Assembly: GCA_947179485.1 (NCBI GenBank)
Contig: OX359247.1
Location: 7,965,060-8,029,059, forward strand
Direction of reading: 5' to 3'
Origin: Allacma fusca
Lineage: Eukaryota; Arthropoda; Collembola; Symphypleona; Sminthuridae
Length of the DNA: 64,000 nucleotides
In this document: piece after piece, positions 25,626 through 39,075 of the stretch
Position numbering within the stretch: position 1 is the stretch's first letter
Layout: each line of letters starts with the position of its first letter
The notes under the pieces: generated by a model
Databases searched by the model: none
The model's input: the letters and a program-made list of their open reading frames with translations, nothing else
What the model was told of the DNA's origin: nothing
Translations under genes and position numbers: made by a program

Positions 25626-28600
25626 ATACACTCCTACACACTGGCACGCAGACACGTCCCCCGGTTTATCTCAGTCAGGCCCATCATGAAGACAAACTGA
25701 GAGGGAAAAATGAGGAGAAAGAAACAGTATGCTCAAAAGTTTTCTCTTCTCTCTTCTTGCTCTAAATATTATATTCTCAGGAGGATCCAGGCAAAAGGAA
25801 CGAGTTTCGTATTTTCCATGTTTGGACAACTCAAACCGACCGTGACTCTGACTCTAAAACCAACTCAAGTTTCATACACGTTAAATGCCACAACATATCC
25901 ACCTCCTTTCGGCTCCCTCACGATATTGTATTAGGAGCAGTAGTGGCTTTCTGACAACTATTTCAGGAGCATGTTCTCCACTAAAATATTGACCACCTTT
26001 GAGGGGGAAAGGAAAGTCCGGCTCAGAAAGTTGAACTCGGAATCCTCTTAATAAATCCAAATGCAAACTTTGTTCTGACTGAGTGGGATTTGTACTCCTG
26101 CCCTTTCCTTAAGTACTGTACATTTGTATGTACGTGATCCCGGTTTATTGTCCCAGGGATTTCTTCCTCAGCCATCAGATTTACGACAGGAGATAAGCAA
26201 GCCAATGGAATGTGTCATCCAGGGACTGACATACACCCATCTTTACAAATCTTCCGTAAATGTATCTATTTATACTAAAGAACGTGTGTACAACAGTAAA
26301 TTTTGATTGTAATTTACTAAATTAGTAATTAAATTCAGCATTGACACTTGCGATATTTAGAGTGTGTGTTACTCATGGGATTGGGGCATTGACATTATCG
26401 AAATCATTATTTTAAGCAGGATAAGAAGCAATGCTATACAATCCTTCGTACTGGTTCAAGCTTCTGAAAAAATAGAGATGATTACCATCTGAATAATTGT
26501 AACCATGGTAAGGGAATTTAATAAAAACATTTAAGGAAATTTATTTGAGTAAATAACTTGGTTTCGCTACTACTGTAATTACTTATTCCTGTAAAATTCT
26601 GGTTTGTCAAGGGAATAACCCGAGCTGGCTTTTTATTCTCTCTTCACTCACATCACTGAATTTTTGTCCTGGGCTCTTTTCGGAAGTGGATCTATTGCTC
26701 ATGCATGTATGTATCTATAGAAATTCGTACTCTCTTTATGACAAAATGTCTTCACGTAAGTCAGAGCTGAATATTCAAGCGTCGAAATAACTTGAGAAGA
26801 AATGACAACCACACAAGTCATCATACACATACTTGAGCAATATTATTAAATCTTCCACTACATTTCCAAGTGATTCTGGGCAGCACATAAGTACATATGT
26901 ACCGAGGGAGCAAAATAAAAACACACAAAGATTTACTGTTTTTTTAAGCAAACATATCTGGAAATGTTTCCCAGGGAAAAGCCGTCGAAAAAGTAATGGC
27001 TGAACATTATCCTTACTTTCTGCTCATTTCCTTTCTATGTTCAAAATGTGAACTTTGACATCAAATGCAAGAACACTGTTTAGTGCCTTGTAGCATTTTA
27101 AAGAAAAATGTACTTGCTTTCTCCCCATATAGCACATGAAACAAAAAAAAAATATTCTGAGGAATTTATCCAAATAATAAAAATAATTCAGCCAAAATCC
27201 CCCAAAAATAGGATTAAAATTGTTACAAAACAAGTGCAGTTTTAAATTAAGAGAAAAGTTTACACTTTCAGGAAGTCATCTCAGATTTTTAAATACAAAC
27301 GGTTCTTGATTGTTTTAAACAAAAATACTGTGAGTCCGAATTAAGATATTTAACCTGTAATATACTATTTGCATATTAGGATATATTATATGAGCATAAG
27401 GAAACTTTTTAAAAGATTTAGATGGATGAGTGGAACTTAGTGATGTACACTCTCGAAAGGAGGTCACCCTATAAAAAGGCCTACCCTTTGTTTCCAAGAA
27501 GGTCACCGGACAAGCCTTTTGCACATTTTGAATGGGGCTCAAAGAAGCCGCAGAGATATGTGCCTGTTAAGTGTGTTGAAACCGAGGGATATGAACGGAA
27601 GGCTCCTCAAATGTAAACAATGCCAACAAAGTACACGGAGAATGGAACCAGTTAGGATGAACCGCCTGCCTGTGACCAAACCAATATACCCGGGTCTTCA
27701 GGCTATGTAAATTATAGGCGGGAAAAGTTTTAGTGGGTGGAAGTGGGAACTGCTCTAAAATCCTACTCAATGCAGATCCCTGCACTCAATTCCTGCATTC
27801 TCTCATCGTGACATTGTAGTGGATCCCTAGTACTATGCACAGCACTGTCACTTCCCATGAGTTCCCCATGTATGTAGATCTCCGACAAAGGTGAGCAGCT
27901 GTTGTCTGTACAGTGTTTTAGTATTTTGATTCCGCACCCTCAAAGCCTCCCCATATGTACATATGTATATGTACACTTCAAAGGGCACACAATCCCAAAG
28001 GCTGGTGATGCCAACATCCAGCTACTAAATGTAGGTCACCCTGTAGTAATTTTTGGTTGACGTAGTGCTGTGGATTTACATAAAGGGAGCACTTATCACG
28101 GAACAAAGCAAAGAGCCGGTTTAAGAACAAGTCATGCATACATGGATACATATCTATACAATTATAACTTATTCTATATATGTATGTTGTACATGTAAAG
28201 CATACCAACTACAATATAACGATGAGGGACGTAAACCCCAATTTATATATCCCGACAGAGATGTGTCCAATGCTCATGTGCATAAATACTGTCACGGTTT
28301 CACAATATCCCAACTTTCTCCAGAAATTAGTCAAAAGTTAAAGTGAAACTTGAGAAATGGTTAAATGTGGAATGTACTCTGTCCTTCACACTCATTCAGC
28401 CCTTTGACTTTTACACCTCCAAACTTCAAGTTTTCCCAAATGAACCGCCACAACTCATGTCTGGAATCCTTTCCTTGAATCATTATTATGCATTATCCAT
28501 AAGTAGCATTAAAATACAATTTGATTCAAAATAATTTTTCAATTCGGAAGAAATTCTCAGAAAACATTTATTTGTAATTACTTCTAGACGAATAGCAAAC

Positions 28601-29130
28601 TTACAAATTCTCAAGGACCCTTTTCAAATTCTGAGAGAAATAACATGAGTTCTCTTAACATTAGATTTTCTTGTCACTGTTGCATTTTAATTGAAAATTA
28701 TTTTTAATTTATTACGCTGTCTATACATATGTCTGGGGGCAAATTTCTGCTCACTTACCCAAAGTTTTTTTTAGCTTATGCTGCCTTTCTGTATTTAAAA
28801 TCATATATCTAGTATTAGGGAAATACTAATTGCAATGTATATTTTAAAACAAATATTTTCAAAATGGTAATAAATTTCTATCACATTGTTTCCCCACTGT
28901 TTGTCAGAGGCGTCTGGAGAGTCACATCTTGTTTTCTAATGCTTGGTGAATGTTGAAATTTAATTCCGATTAATTAGAGGGAATCTCGTTAAGCGTCAAT
29001 AAATAATTTATTTGGTTGTCTCGATGAGATTTATCCACCCAGAATCACTTAATGGCTCATAAGTTCATAATGGACTTCCGCGCTTGACTAAACTTGTAAA
29101 AAAAAAAAACTCTGGCGGAACAAATAACTA

Positions 29131-29355
29131 CAGACACGGAACTTGCACTTTACGATCTCCTTTCAAACCCATCCCCACTTGAAAAATGTTAAATCCAAAC
29201 TGTGCACCAAAGCTGACTTTTTTAAGACCATCCGCAAAAGTTCCCCTCACAATTGTCTGGTAAATGTAAACTTTCTTCTCGGAAGTAGCCCAAAATGAGA
29301 CAGTAGCAGAGTTTACATGAGCATTTCCAAAATCAAGGAGATCACGAAGCGAGGA
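29131..29355 (-). other. Possible terminal exon, unrecognised, no ATG
   Basis: Seventy-five codons are open on the minus strand with no ATG before residue 62. The composition is strikingly protein-like, with an alternating hydrophobic and glycine pattern such as GTFADGLKKVSFGAQFGFNI, and the frame ends KVQVPCL before a TAG. A possible acceptor (atttaccag) lies inside, which would make the exon begin at the TIVRG segment. The pattern suggests beta strands, but I cannot name a family. The opposite strand is also partly open here (about 55 codons), which weakens the case. Confidence 0.22.
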
Positions 29356-29528
29356 TTATCGACAGTTTTTATGAACCTGAACGAAGAGACTTCCAAGTTT
29401 ATACGACGGATCCGGTCATGTACACAAATTTCATACTTGAGGGAAACATCAAACTATCCATTGATGACCTGAATTCATGGTTGTTGTGATGGTGACGTTT
29501 ATAGTGTAATGACCACAAGGATATACTG

Positions 29529-29765
29529 CTACAGGAGGATATTACTACGGGATAAAAAGTCTAGCATCAAAAAAAGACTCTCAAGTTTTTCCATCACATT
29601 TAAGATCGCCGGTAGTTCTGCCCTCAACTCTGATCCCAAGGAACCATTTGGACAAATAACAGTAAAAGTCGATGTCATTATTGCAGCTTGCTCCTTCCCG
29701 CTTCCAGCTTCCACAACAACATCAAGCTGACTCTGTATACCTGTGTATATCTCAACACACAACAA
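29529..29765 (-). other. Second protein-like open stretch beside the 29.1-29.4 kb one
   Basis: The minus strand is open for about 78 codons here, just upstream of the stretch at 29131-29355 and in the same orientation. It includes LDVVVEAGSGKEQAAIMTS and ICPNGSLGSELRAELPAIL. A gtatacag acceptor-like site precedes the SQLDVVV segment. The plus strand carries its own ATG-to-stop frame of 73 codons at 29509-29730 that looks equally protein-like. I cannot decide between the two strands or chance. Confidence 0.15.
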
Positions 29766-30240
29766 TATACAGATGAGTAAATAAATAGATAGGTAATTAC
29801 ATATGTATGTATGTAACTCCTCATAATAAAAATTCCCGACAAAAAATCCACCCGTGGAACATCAACTAATTGTAATGGTGGATTTTTATCCGCACACCCT
29901 AAAATTACTCATGTACATATCCTCCCATGGATTTGTACATAAGCCTCCCTTTCATATAATCTTTCCCTGCTTACAGTCAGGAGGAATTTTAGTCCTGTGT
30001 GCAAAAGTTGGCCCTATGCTGAAGGCAAACGGCAGGGAACAAAGACCCTGATAATCTCCACTGAGACATTATTTGCTCCTTGAAGGAAATCAGCCATTGG
30101 ACCTTTCCTATAAATGTGGATGTACATACATACCTAGGAGGATACACTATAAGCAAAGAAAATAATCCAATAAATTAGTCTTCATTAAGGGAGCAACGTG
30201 ATACTTTTGCCCGAAGCTTTCACCTCTCACTTCCCTCACT

Positions 30241-30256
30241 TCTCTCTCTCTCTCTC
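30241..30256. repeat. (TC)n microsatellite
   Basis: Eight TC units. Confidence 0.92.
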
Positions 30257-32031
30257 CCAATGAATTTGATTTGTTTTTCCCATCAAAGTCTTTAATCCCC
30301 GAGATGCGATTCCATTAAACCCAAAGCCTCTTCAAATACCTTTTGATATCTAAGATTCACACTAGCTGATTCTCCCCCAGTAAGACTTTCCGTTCGGGTA
30401 AACAAATGTATATACCTCAATGTACAGGACGTACATATATATATCCCTATAATTACAAGTCTACCCTGGAGACTGTTTTATTTAGGGATGTAGTATGTAT
30501 AGATACATATGTACGTACCGATACATACATACATACAGATATAAATACCGCCACAAGATTTGATCCTGTCGTGAACCTTTTTATAAGTTTTCCATTCAAA
30601 GTCCATCAGGGCTTATAGTCTTTTACTGCCAACACTTTCCCAATAAACTTTTCCAGCTTCCTTTCCCATCCTCACGTCCGTATAGGGGGGGGGGAAGTAA
30701 TTACATGTGGAACGGGACCAATAAATACACAAGAAAAAGTTCTACATAGATTCTAAAACATCTTAAATGGATAGATACACTTATTATCATTAGCACTCCT
30801 ATGGACATGAGCTCTGCCTTTGAGCCTGCTCTGAAAATAAATAAATAAAGTGATTGTCTCTGTCATGTGGCTCCAGTAAGATGAGATTGCTCACTCTACT
30901 CATAAACGCTTTTATCGGCCGAATACAATTGAATCCTATTAATACAAAAGCCGAAAGCTGAGATGGGAGCTCCTTTTGATTGGAGTGTTCAGGGCTCACT
31001 TCATCATAAAAGCAGAGTTTGATTACATTCCAGAGGCTTTGAGTGTACCGGAAATTCCTCCGAAATTACAAAACTAGTATACACAGAGAGATACATGAGC
31101 GTCGGTTTTTTTTAAGGCTGACACTGGAGATTAAATTTGTCAGATTACCTGAGCCTACTTCCAGGTCTATTTTTAATAGCGCCTTATTAACTCAATTTCA
31201 TCAACTAATTAGTTGCGTATGTAACAGCTGCGGATGGGAAAAGGATTCTTCAAAAAACCTCATTGTCAGGGTAATCAAAAGTCTGATGTTTATATTATAG
31301 AGTAAAAAATCCATTACTGTGGGCCTGGGTTCTATCACTAGCTCGCTATTTTAATTGGGACTTTATCGGCTCCTGGGTATTGTGGGACGTAAATGATTAA
31401 ATGAGGACGGATATGTAAAGTCCTGGTAGTCTTAGTATTGTTAGAAACAATATACAAAGTTATGCTGTTAGTATATGCAGGAGGATACAAGGTCTGGTTT
31501 AACGTGACTGAGCTCGTCCACCAGATAATGTCCATGTAGTATCTACAGGTATGAAGATTTGCATTATGTCGTTATATAGGATGTACCGTGTAATTATATG
31601 TACAGTAGATACGTCCCTTCACACAGGCTACACTTTCAAGTGGAAAGATAAAAACACGAAGTCATGGCGGGGAAGTTTGCGAGATTAATTCTCCCTTTAA
31701 TGCAACCGAAGGCTCAAGTTTCATTACTACTTTCTCTTCGGTTCCGTCGTTACTGCCCGGGTGTTTTACTCATTACCTAATGCTTGCTGCTGGTCCTTCT
31801 ATACCCACACTGAGGCCTGAGTGATACAATAGGAGCAAAACGTGTTCTCCGGGTCTATGTATATAAAATTAGAGATAGCTGGGTATTTAAAGTATACGAT
31901 CTGTCTCAAATACTGTCTTCGCATACAAAAATAAGGAATTACATTTACAAGTTTAAATTTAGTATTTCCGAAGGCGAGAGATTCACTTGAAGGGTATTTT
32001 CCTTCATATCTGTTGTTTTCATATATATATA

Positions 32032-32065
32032 GATAATTAATTATAATTAATTATATATAATTATC
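32032..32065. repeat. AT-rich perfect palindrome
   Basis: Positions 32033-32054 form a perfect 22-bp palindrome made of ATAATTA units. The outer GATAATTA and TAATTATC arms also pair, so the whole segment can fold. Confidence 0.9.
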
Positions 32066-32074
32066 CATTGCATT

Positions 32075-32120
32075 GTTTACATCTTCACTGTAGAGCTGTT
32101 TACACCTTCATTGCAGAGCT
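32075..32120. repeat. Tandem duplication of a 23-bp unit
   Basis: Two adjacent 23-bp copies beginning GTTTACA and ending AGAGCT differ at three positions, all C/T. The next ~27 bases (ATGTATTTGCATC...) may be a weak third copy. Confidence 0.85.
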
Positions 32121-34488
32121 ATGTATTTGCATCCCGATTACAAAACTGTCAACAATAATTGTTGTCATTCCTGAGTGAAAGTTCGTATCTATAGATAGCA
32201 AGGTAAATAGGAGCGTATTAATATTAACTAGAAAATATTCACAGTTTCAAAAACAATGATGTTGATAAATAGTCGAGTTGAACATTTAATTAAAATTAGC
32301 ATTTCCTTGAACTACTTCAAAATATTCCGGAGCTACTTCAAGGCTTGAGATAATGGCATAGAGTCTTTTCGTGATAATTAAAATCCCGTCTTTTGGTAAC
32401 AGGTACCGTCGTGGGAGCTGAGGCATCCCTAATCAGCCTACTCTAAATACATGAATAAATTAAAGTACAAGTATCTAGTCGTGTCAAATAAAATTAATTA
32501 TTGAGAATACAGCAATGATGGATCACACTAATTGTAAGCTAAACATGGGGAAGTATGAGAATGAAGGAAGCCCAGCATTTCATAAAATTTACCAGTAACA
32601 ATTTACTGATGAAAACCCCTTTTTCTTCAAGCATAAAACAAAAACTAAAGTATAGCTCACTTATTTTGTTCCCTAAATCTTCCGCCTGAAACCCATGTAT
32701 TTTTGCATGCATAAAATAATTCTCCTACTCTTGAAGCTCCAAATCCCAAGTCATTGCTAAGTATAGTAATTAAAAATGAAATTATGAAGTGAGCAGGGAT
32801 TTTGTTCCCAGGATCTTGGAAGTTTAATTTTTTTAAATTCAATCCCACTGGTTTCCCTTGTGATCCCTTTAGCCCGAATGTCACATGGGATTTACGGTTA
32901 CACGATAAAGGTACGCAAACTGTGGGTACGAATGGGAAGAAAAAGGGACGAACGTCAGGAGAGATTCCTTTTCCACATCATAGGGGAAAATTAGGGCGGA
33001 AATGGTAAAAAGAACTATGGAGAGCCCTGTAACCACCAAAAAAAATCAACCATGACTCTTGAGAGGGAAGTTGGTTTGCTATTTGGAAATGTTATTTCCT
33101 TGTTGAGCGGATATAACGTATGTAGATATTGACAAGTCTTAGCACTTTCTCTATAAAAGGAAGGAGTAAAAAGGGATGTGCATACATAAGGACATACATA
33201 AGCCATACTCTTTCCCCCTTTCAACCCCCAGCCAGTCCCATTGACTGTATTAGTTGGGGGGGGGGAGGAGAATTTTGAGGGAGCCCCCTTCATAACTCTC
33301 GGATTTTCTTCCCATCAAGAATTAAAGTTGACATTCCAAATAACATTCCTATAATTGAACGAACAATGCAATATACGCATATTCTCAGAGAAAGTGAGGA
33401 ACCGCCAAAGAGGAAATCAAACCTCTTTTCCCCGTCTTCATCTGGAATCAGCCATGAACAAGCGCGGAATGAATTTGAAAGAGAAAAGGAGGGGAGATAT
33501 AGAATGAAAAAAAAAGCTTGAAGAGTACTCTTTCTATGGGGAAAGAATAGGGAGCAAGTATGAGCGGGTCTCTTTTTTTTTCTCTCAAATAAAATCCACT
33601 GTAATTCCCGGTTCATGGAAACCAACCATAGATATATGCATACCTCTCAACACAAAAGAAATTCCCTTTTTTTTGTAGAAAGACAGTCAAGAAATTCCCA
33701 CCAACATCCCCTCCTCAAAATCCCAGGAGGTTTACAATGCCCAATTCAAATTTTCCTAAGTATACCTCAAAATTCTCCAAACCTAATATGACCTTCATTA
33801 AAAGTATGGCAGCTCATAAACAACTGATAACTGCCCAGCTTGGAACTTTGCATCTGACATCACTGACACAATCACCCATAGGTCCCTAACGAAGGAATTA
33901 CATTTATTTACTTCAAAAACTACCCGATTCCTCGAAAAAGTTTTAGGGAGAAAGTCATAGGAAAGCCTTCTGCTCAAGGAAGTACTATTTGTATGCAGCC
34001 CCAACATCACACACACACACACAGAACAACAGTGATTATTCCATCAAAAATATATAGTTTCTTCCCAGCTTAAAACTAATCCTTAATTGTTTTCCCCATG
34101 TAGCCTTTTCCATGTTGCTTGTGTGCCATGGAGAAAACAGTTGGTAAACATTAGGAACAGCTTCAATCTTGCAAACAACAGCTACCACCTTCATAAAATT
34201 TTATGCGGGGCACTTAAACCAACACTAAAACTAAGGATAAAGGCGTCCATGGTCTTCATTTGCTTTCTCCCAGTATCAAAGTCTATTTTCAGACTCTTTT
34301 CTTATACTTCCCCATATAATTTCATACGGACCCTGATGAAGCTCACTCAACTCCAGATAACGGAATATCCCCGGCATTCTCAACTTCCAGAGGATTTTTC
34401 AAAGGGACTCGCTCAAAACACCCTGTGACAAAAGGACAGCGTCACTCTGCATGGAGGCAATGATGAGTAAAGAGCCTGGGAACGTTCA

Positions 34489-34523
34489 TATACATAGGTA
34501 TAGATATATTCTACCTATGTATA
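34489..34523. repeat. Perfect hairpin, 12-bp arms
   Basis: TATACATAGGTA at 34489-34500 pairs perfectly with TACCTATGTATA at 34512-34523 across an 11-base loop. Confidence 0.92.
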
Positions 34524-34810
34524 ACATGCACGTACATATCTTATAATCATCTATATGCAAGTACCGTGTATTCAGTAGTACATAAATACATAGATAAATC
34601 CTTTATGTGTATTCAAATACAAATGGTAGTAAAGCCATTGGAGGGAGTTTGTGTCTGAGAGCGGAAATTAGATGAGAAGGTTGTCAAATACAGAAGTGTT
34701 AGTAGGGAACTTGATACATACAATCAATGTCGTAATGAAGTTTTAGCACAATCTTTACAAATTGAAAGAGCGTTATAGCTCCCATAGAGAAAGAAATTGA
34801 TAACTATGTA

Positions 34811-34827
34811 CACACACACACACACAC
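34811..34827. repeat. (CA)n microsatellite
   Basis: Eight CA units followed by related CG/CA-rich sequence. Confidence 0.93.
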
Positions 34828-35308
34828 GCAGAGACGTGTGCACACACCGGGACACAGGCTCGAGGACTGTTTTACTACAGACAAGATTGGAACGGTATAT
34901 GGTCGGAATGACAGGGAGTCCCTGGGCCTGTATATTATGGATGTAGACCATTAGGAGGAGTGTGAAAGCGTGAGGAAATTGCAGTGTGGGATGCACGCTA
35001 GGAGACAAGCAGGGGAGAAAGTGGGGAAAGCATGGACTTGTCCTGATGAAACTTAAGACTTTGAAAGAAATCAACAGAGAGATAGAGTTGTGTGTGTCGG
35101 TTCGACACTGGAAGATTTCAGGAGGGGCGAAGATATACGAAGGCCATCAAAAACAGAACCTCCTGATGAAGATATCTGTTTCAATGGACTTCCTACGGCT
35201 TAGGAGGATACATAAAACTTCCTCTATCCCACCAGATAGACTAAATACTCTTAATCAGCCAGAGCAGAAATTCTATATCTAGCGTCAAGCATTCATTCGC
35301 CTTCCAGT

Positions 35309-35312
35309 GAGG

Positions 35313-35346
<34 letters not shown>
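35309..35346. repeat. (GA)n microsatellite
   Basis: A GGGA-rich start followed by a pure GA run. Confidence 0.95.
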
Positions 35347-35349
<3 letters not shown>

Positions 35350-38300
35350 GATCCTGACTATCTAGCTCTGATGGAAGACTCCGTGTGCCTTGGAGGCAAG
35401 GGGGAATTTTATTTTTCCTCCTTTTACCATTCTTCTCGATCCTTCTCCTTCCTTACATGTTTCGTCTTTGTGGATCAAAGCTTGATACTTGATATTGAAT
35501 AGGAACTTTTGATTTTTCTTTGCCAGCTTTCCTTTTCATAGATTGCGACATAATACTCTACGATGGTTATCTTTTGACAATTGCTCGAGCATTTTCCTAT
35601 ATATACTCAGCCTCGTCAGTTGGAACCAGGGACCCAAATTAAAATGGCAGAAATCACCGAGCAGCTGTCATAAAAGTGTTAACCAACCCACCGATTCTCC
35701 TTGGTAAGTGATATAAGAATTTCCCTAACACATAGATATCTACTTATTTTTCCCCCAGCCATAACACCACACATTCTTTTCTTCCACGGAGAAAAACACA
35801 TTCTCACATATCTAGATATATGTAGGGCAGATACGGCTCCTTTGAGCTCCTTTGCCGCCTCTGAGACCCAGGCGCAGGAACATTCTCAACGTCAGCAGAA
35901 AAATTCCTCTGGTGTAAATCTATACTCACTCAACTGTGGCTACTCAGGCAGGAGATCAGATCCAGCTTAAGACACATTGAATGGCACGGGGTATCACTTA
36001 TGACACACAAGATAAATTGTAATCAAATATCATCCAAACTTTATCTCCCCCGCATTATGTACACTTCCCTGGTACACTTATGTACATACTCAGGGCATGT
36101 GTAGATACATATCTCCTGTAGTGCAATTAAAGTCGCAAGTACTACTGTCTCCAAGGAATCACACCGCACCTAACACCGCACTCTGACAATAGATTATTTC
36201 ATGTGAGTTGCTGGTCTTTGTACTTTCTCAAATTTTTATACATGCTGAACAGCCACCGAATCAAATTCTGTATAAAGATGGAATTTTTCAGTGGGAATGT
36301 GTATTGTACGTTCCTAGGGGTCTATACATGTATATAGGTATGTATGTATATAATGTTCATATGGAAGAACTCAACTATTTTTTCCCAGCAAGGTCCCAAT
36401 CTTCCAATTACGAAAAATATAGGGTTGCCAATATGGCTGAGGTTCAGCCTGGGAAGCTGAAGATTTTTCTTTCTTTTTTTTTTTGTCGCTAAAAGACCAC
36501 ATGTAGTTTGAAAATACTCTTCCACCATTTCATGCTCACGGAGTGTGGAGAGAGATGGATTTATAAAATACAAAAGTGAAAGACAATCCGTGACAGATGG
36601 AAAAAAGATAGGTGGTCCCGATTCCCGATAGAAATGAAAACCGTCAATCCGACTGCCACAACGGTTACTCCAACCCCTTTTCTCGGTTCCAGGGCCATAA
36701 ATCTCATTTGAGGAGAAAAGATTACGTGTCCATTATGAAGAATCAAAGCTATTTCAAGAACCTAAAAAATACAGACCGTATCCATCCATTTTCTCAACTT
36801 AACATTTGTTCTTCTCTCCCAGTAACTCCTTTTCCTCCCTTCAATCTTCTCCTTCCTTTTCTTCCCACCGGTTGTGGGTTGTGGGAGCCACCTCCGTACT
36901 CAAATATATGTATATCATATGACCCTGCCCGTCCTACAGCCCATAACTGTCTCTGCCTCCGTTCCTTCTGGCCGAGGGAAAAAAAAAATCTTTGAGCGTT
37001 CATGGGCTTCAGGTTCATTAAAAAGTTAGAAAAGGATTTTACCAAACCCCAGGAAAGTAAGTGCCTCTGTCGTTAATTGGAAAAAAGGAAAGCTCTTAAG
37101 AGTAGCTCCTCAGTGGGAATTTCTCCGGCTCACAATCAGTTTGTTGCTCTAATTTTAATTAATAATTTACAGGTCGTTAGGGATCACGTCCCATGAATTT
37201 TGACTCTTTACACTAAATATGAATTAACATTTCCTCGGAACGAAAATCCTCCTTTACTCCATTTAAAATCCATTCAATCTTTCCCAGTCAGATCATACAT
37301 AAGGACTGAGTGACTTAAATGTTCGTCAGACAGGAATACAGTATGCACCTCCCATTGGTACGATCTCTATTTAAATATAATTATCAGATCCAAAATAAAT
37401 GAGGGCAAGAGTCATACTAATGAAAAGTAACTTCCTATTAGTACTCACGTATTTCAATTTCATTCCCAGCTGACAAAACGGAATTCACTTCGGAGTCGAG
37501 CCGACTCCCGGCTCAGGTTTTAAATGACAATCTACGTAACACAAATAGAATCTTCTCTGAGAATCCGGAGTAACGGACTGAGTACTTCCATCAAATCCTA
37601 CTTGTAAAAGTGTAGCTCTACACTGTGAGCTATTACAGTACGAGCTCATGTGTACATGAATGTTGAAATCCATACGGAAGTAATTCCACTGCCAAAATGT
37701 TCCAACATTACGTTCCCAGGCTCGGAGTAAATTTAATGTCAACTTTATCTCCTAGCTCCCAAGCGTGCCCAGGTACATACATATACAAGAATACTTTGTA
37801 TGAGTCTATCCCGCCAGTTACCATTCACAGATTCCGAGATACACTTCACTCCAGACTCTGTAGCACTCCTCTGGTTACACAACCCATGTACATATGACTG
37901 TGTACAATATGTGTGAAGTGAATATCACATTGGAAATTACAGCAAAGGCACACTTCATTTACAACGGGGAAGAGTTTCTGCTCGAGCACATGTTCCTCTG
38001 TTAGGAGAACACAAGAGCTGGGGACACAATGCCACAAGTTGATTACTACATGTCTACCTTCACCACTGATTGTCTTTATTCAACTCATTCACTCTCCTCC
38101 TTTCTCTACGTGTCCCCACTGGTATTAAAATAGTTTAGCTACAAAATACTCCTTACGGATCTCCCAGGTCCTCCTGTATATTTCCCTCCAATTCAATATC
38201 CTTTTAATACAAAACTTGAACAAAAACCCAGGCAGGAGGATACAAAAGGCTCCTTTCAGTCCTCAGGTCAACTCACTATTACCACCAGCAGCACCCAATG

Positions 38301-38618
38301 TAACCTTTTGAAATCGATTCAACTTTCAAATCAGACCACGAGACTATATAAGTAAATCTGGATCGCCCACTTGACCCAACACTAGATACTCCTGATAGCA
38401 ATCAATGTAAATGCATAAAACCAGATTTTATTACATGTGAAAAAGTGAAACTTTGATCAACAAGATCCTCACAGATACAGATAGACCACGTCCCCCTCAC
38501 AGTTACTAGTTACTAGCACCTTACGTACGTATGAACATATGTTTGTATGCTTCCTATGCATTACCATGTCTTGGAGTATATGCCAACACTTAAGAAAAAG
38601 TTTAAATTAACCACGTAC

Positions 38619-38745
38619 CTGTAAATCCAATTCAGGTTGATTTATTACAATTGGTTCACCACAAAGAATCCACAGGACAGTCCGAGAATGACCCAATGGA
38701 AGCGAACATGAAATAAAAGAAAACATTTATTGATTAGACAAATTC
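38619..38745 (-). other. Speculative first coding exon on the ASPP strand
   Basis: I do not recognise the peptide. On the minus strand there is a strong acceptor (gtttctctctaacag), 19 bases of possible leader, then an ATG at 38726. It opens 36 codons containing HSRTVLWILCGEPIVINQ and ends exactly at CAG|GTACGT, a fair donor. The exon would leave in phase 0, the phase in which the ASPP exon at 5270 begins. It could therefore be a 5' exon of an alternative ASPP transcript spliced across about 33 kb. The peptide has no resemblance to the RA-like N-terminus of vertebrate ASPP. Thirty-six codons between plausible splice sites is well within chance for 64 kb, so this is inference from signals only. 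Confidence 0.25.
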
Positions 38746-39021
38746 CTGTTAGAGAGAAACTTAACCAATCATTTATGCTTCGGAACGGAGGGGCAAGCCT
38801 CATTTCTAAACAGACACATACTAATTCCTCGGAACAAAATTATACTATAAAACTATTCCGTGTACCATTGTGTCAGTAACAATAATAGTAATAGCTGTAA
38901 CAAAAGTTACAATGTCGTGCAGTGCTAAAAACAAATCTTTCACAACTGACTGTGCAATGCATGGAGTATAAGGCATCCGGAGCTTTAAATTACCGTGGAC
39001 TTTAAATTACTAATATTGCTG

Positions 39022-39022
<1 letters not shown>

Positions 39023-39072
<50 letters not shown>
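39023..39072. repeat. Compound (TG)n(TA)n microsatellite
   Basis: About 18 TG units pass directly into about seven TA units. Alternating purine-pyrimidine over 50 bp is Z-DNA-prone. It abuts an acceptor-like tacag at 39071-39075. Confidence 0.97.
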
Positions 39073-39075
39073 CAG

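Larger units (their letters stand above)
21393..29130. other. Non-coding stretch with palindromes and microsatellites
   Basis: This contains the hairpin at 22328, the 20-bp palindrome at 23306, TC and AC arrays, and TACATATGTA at 26892 and 27958. A 130-codon minus-strand frame at 24378-24770 is rich in Phe, Leu, Lys and Ser and looks like a chance frame. I see nothing else to support. Confidence 0.6.
29766..38618. other. Non-coding stretch with AT-rich island near 31.9-32.6 kb
   Basis: The interval around 31.9-32.6 kb is visibly richer in A and T than its surroundings and holds the 22-bp palindrome and the 23-bp tandem duplication. The rest has TC, CA and GA arrays and the 34489 hairpin. Open frames up to 127 codons show no recognised domain. 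Confidence 0.55.

Noticed and set aside
35644-35675. Short ATG frame with a good start context (MAEITEQLS) upstream of a GTAAGT at 35705
   Set aside because: The frame stops after nine codons, before the donor, so it cannot be a coding first exon.
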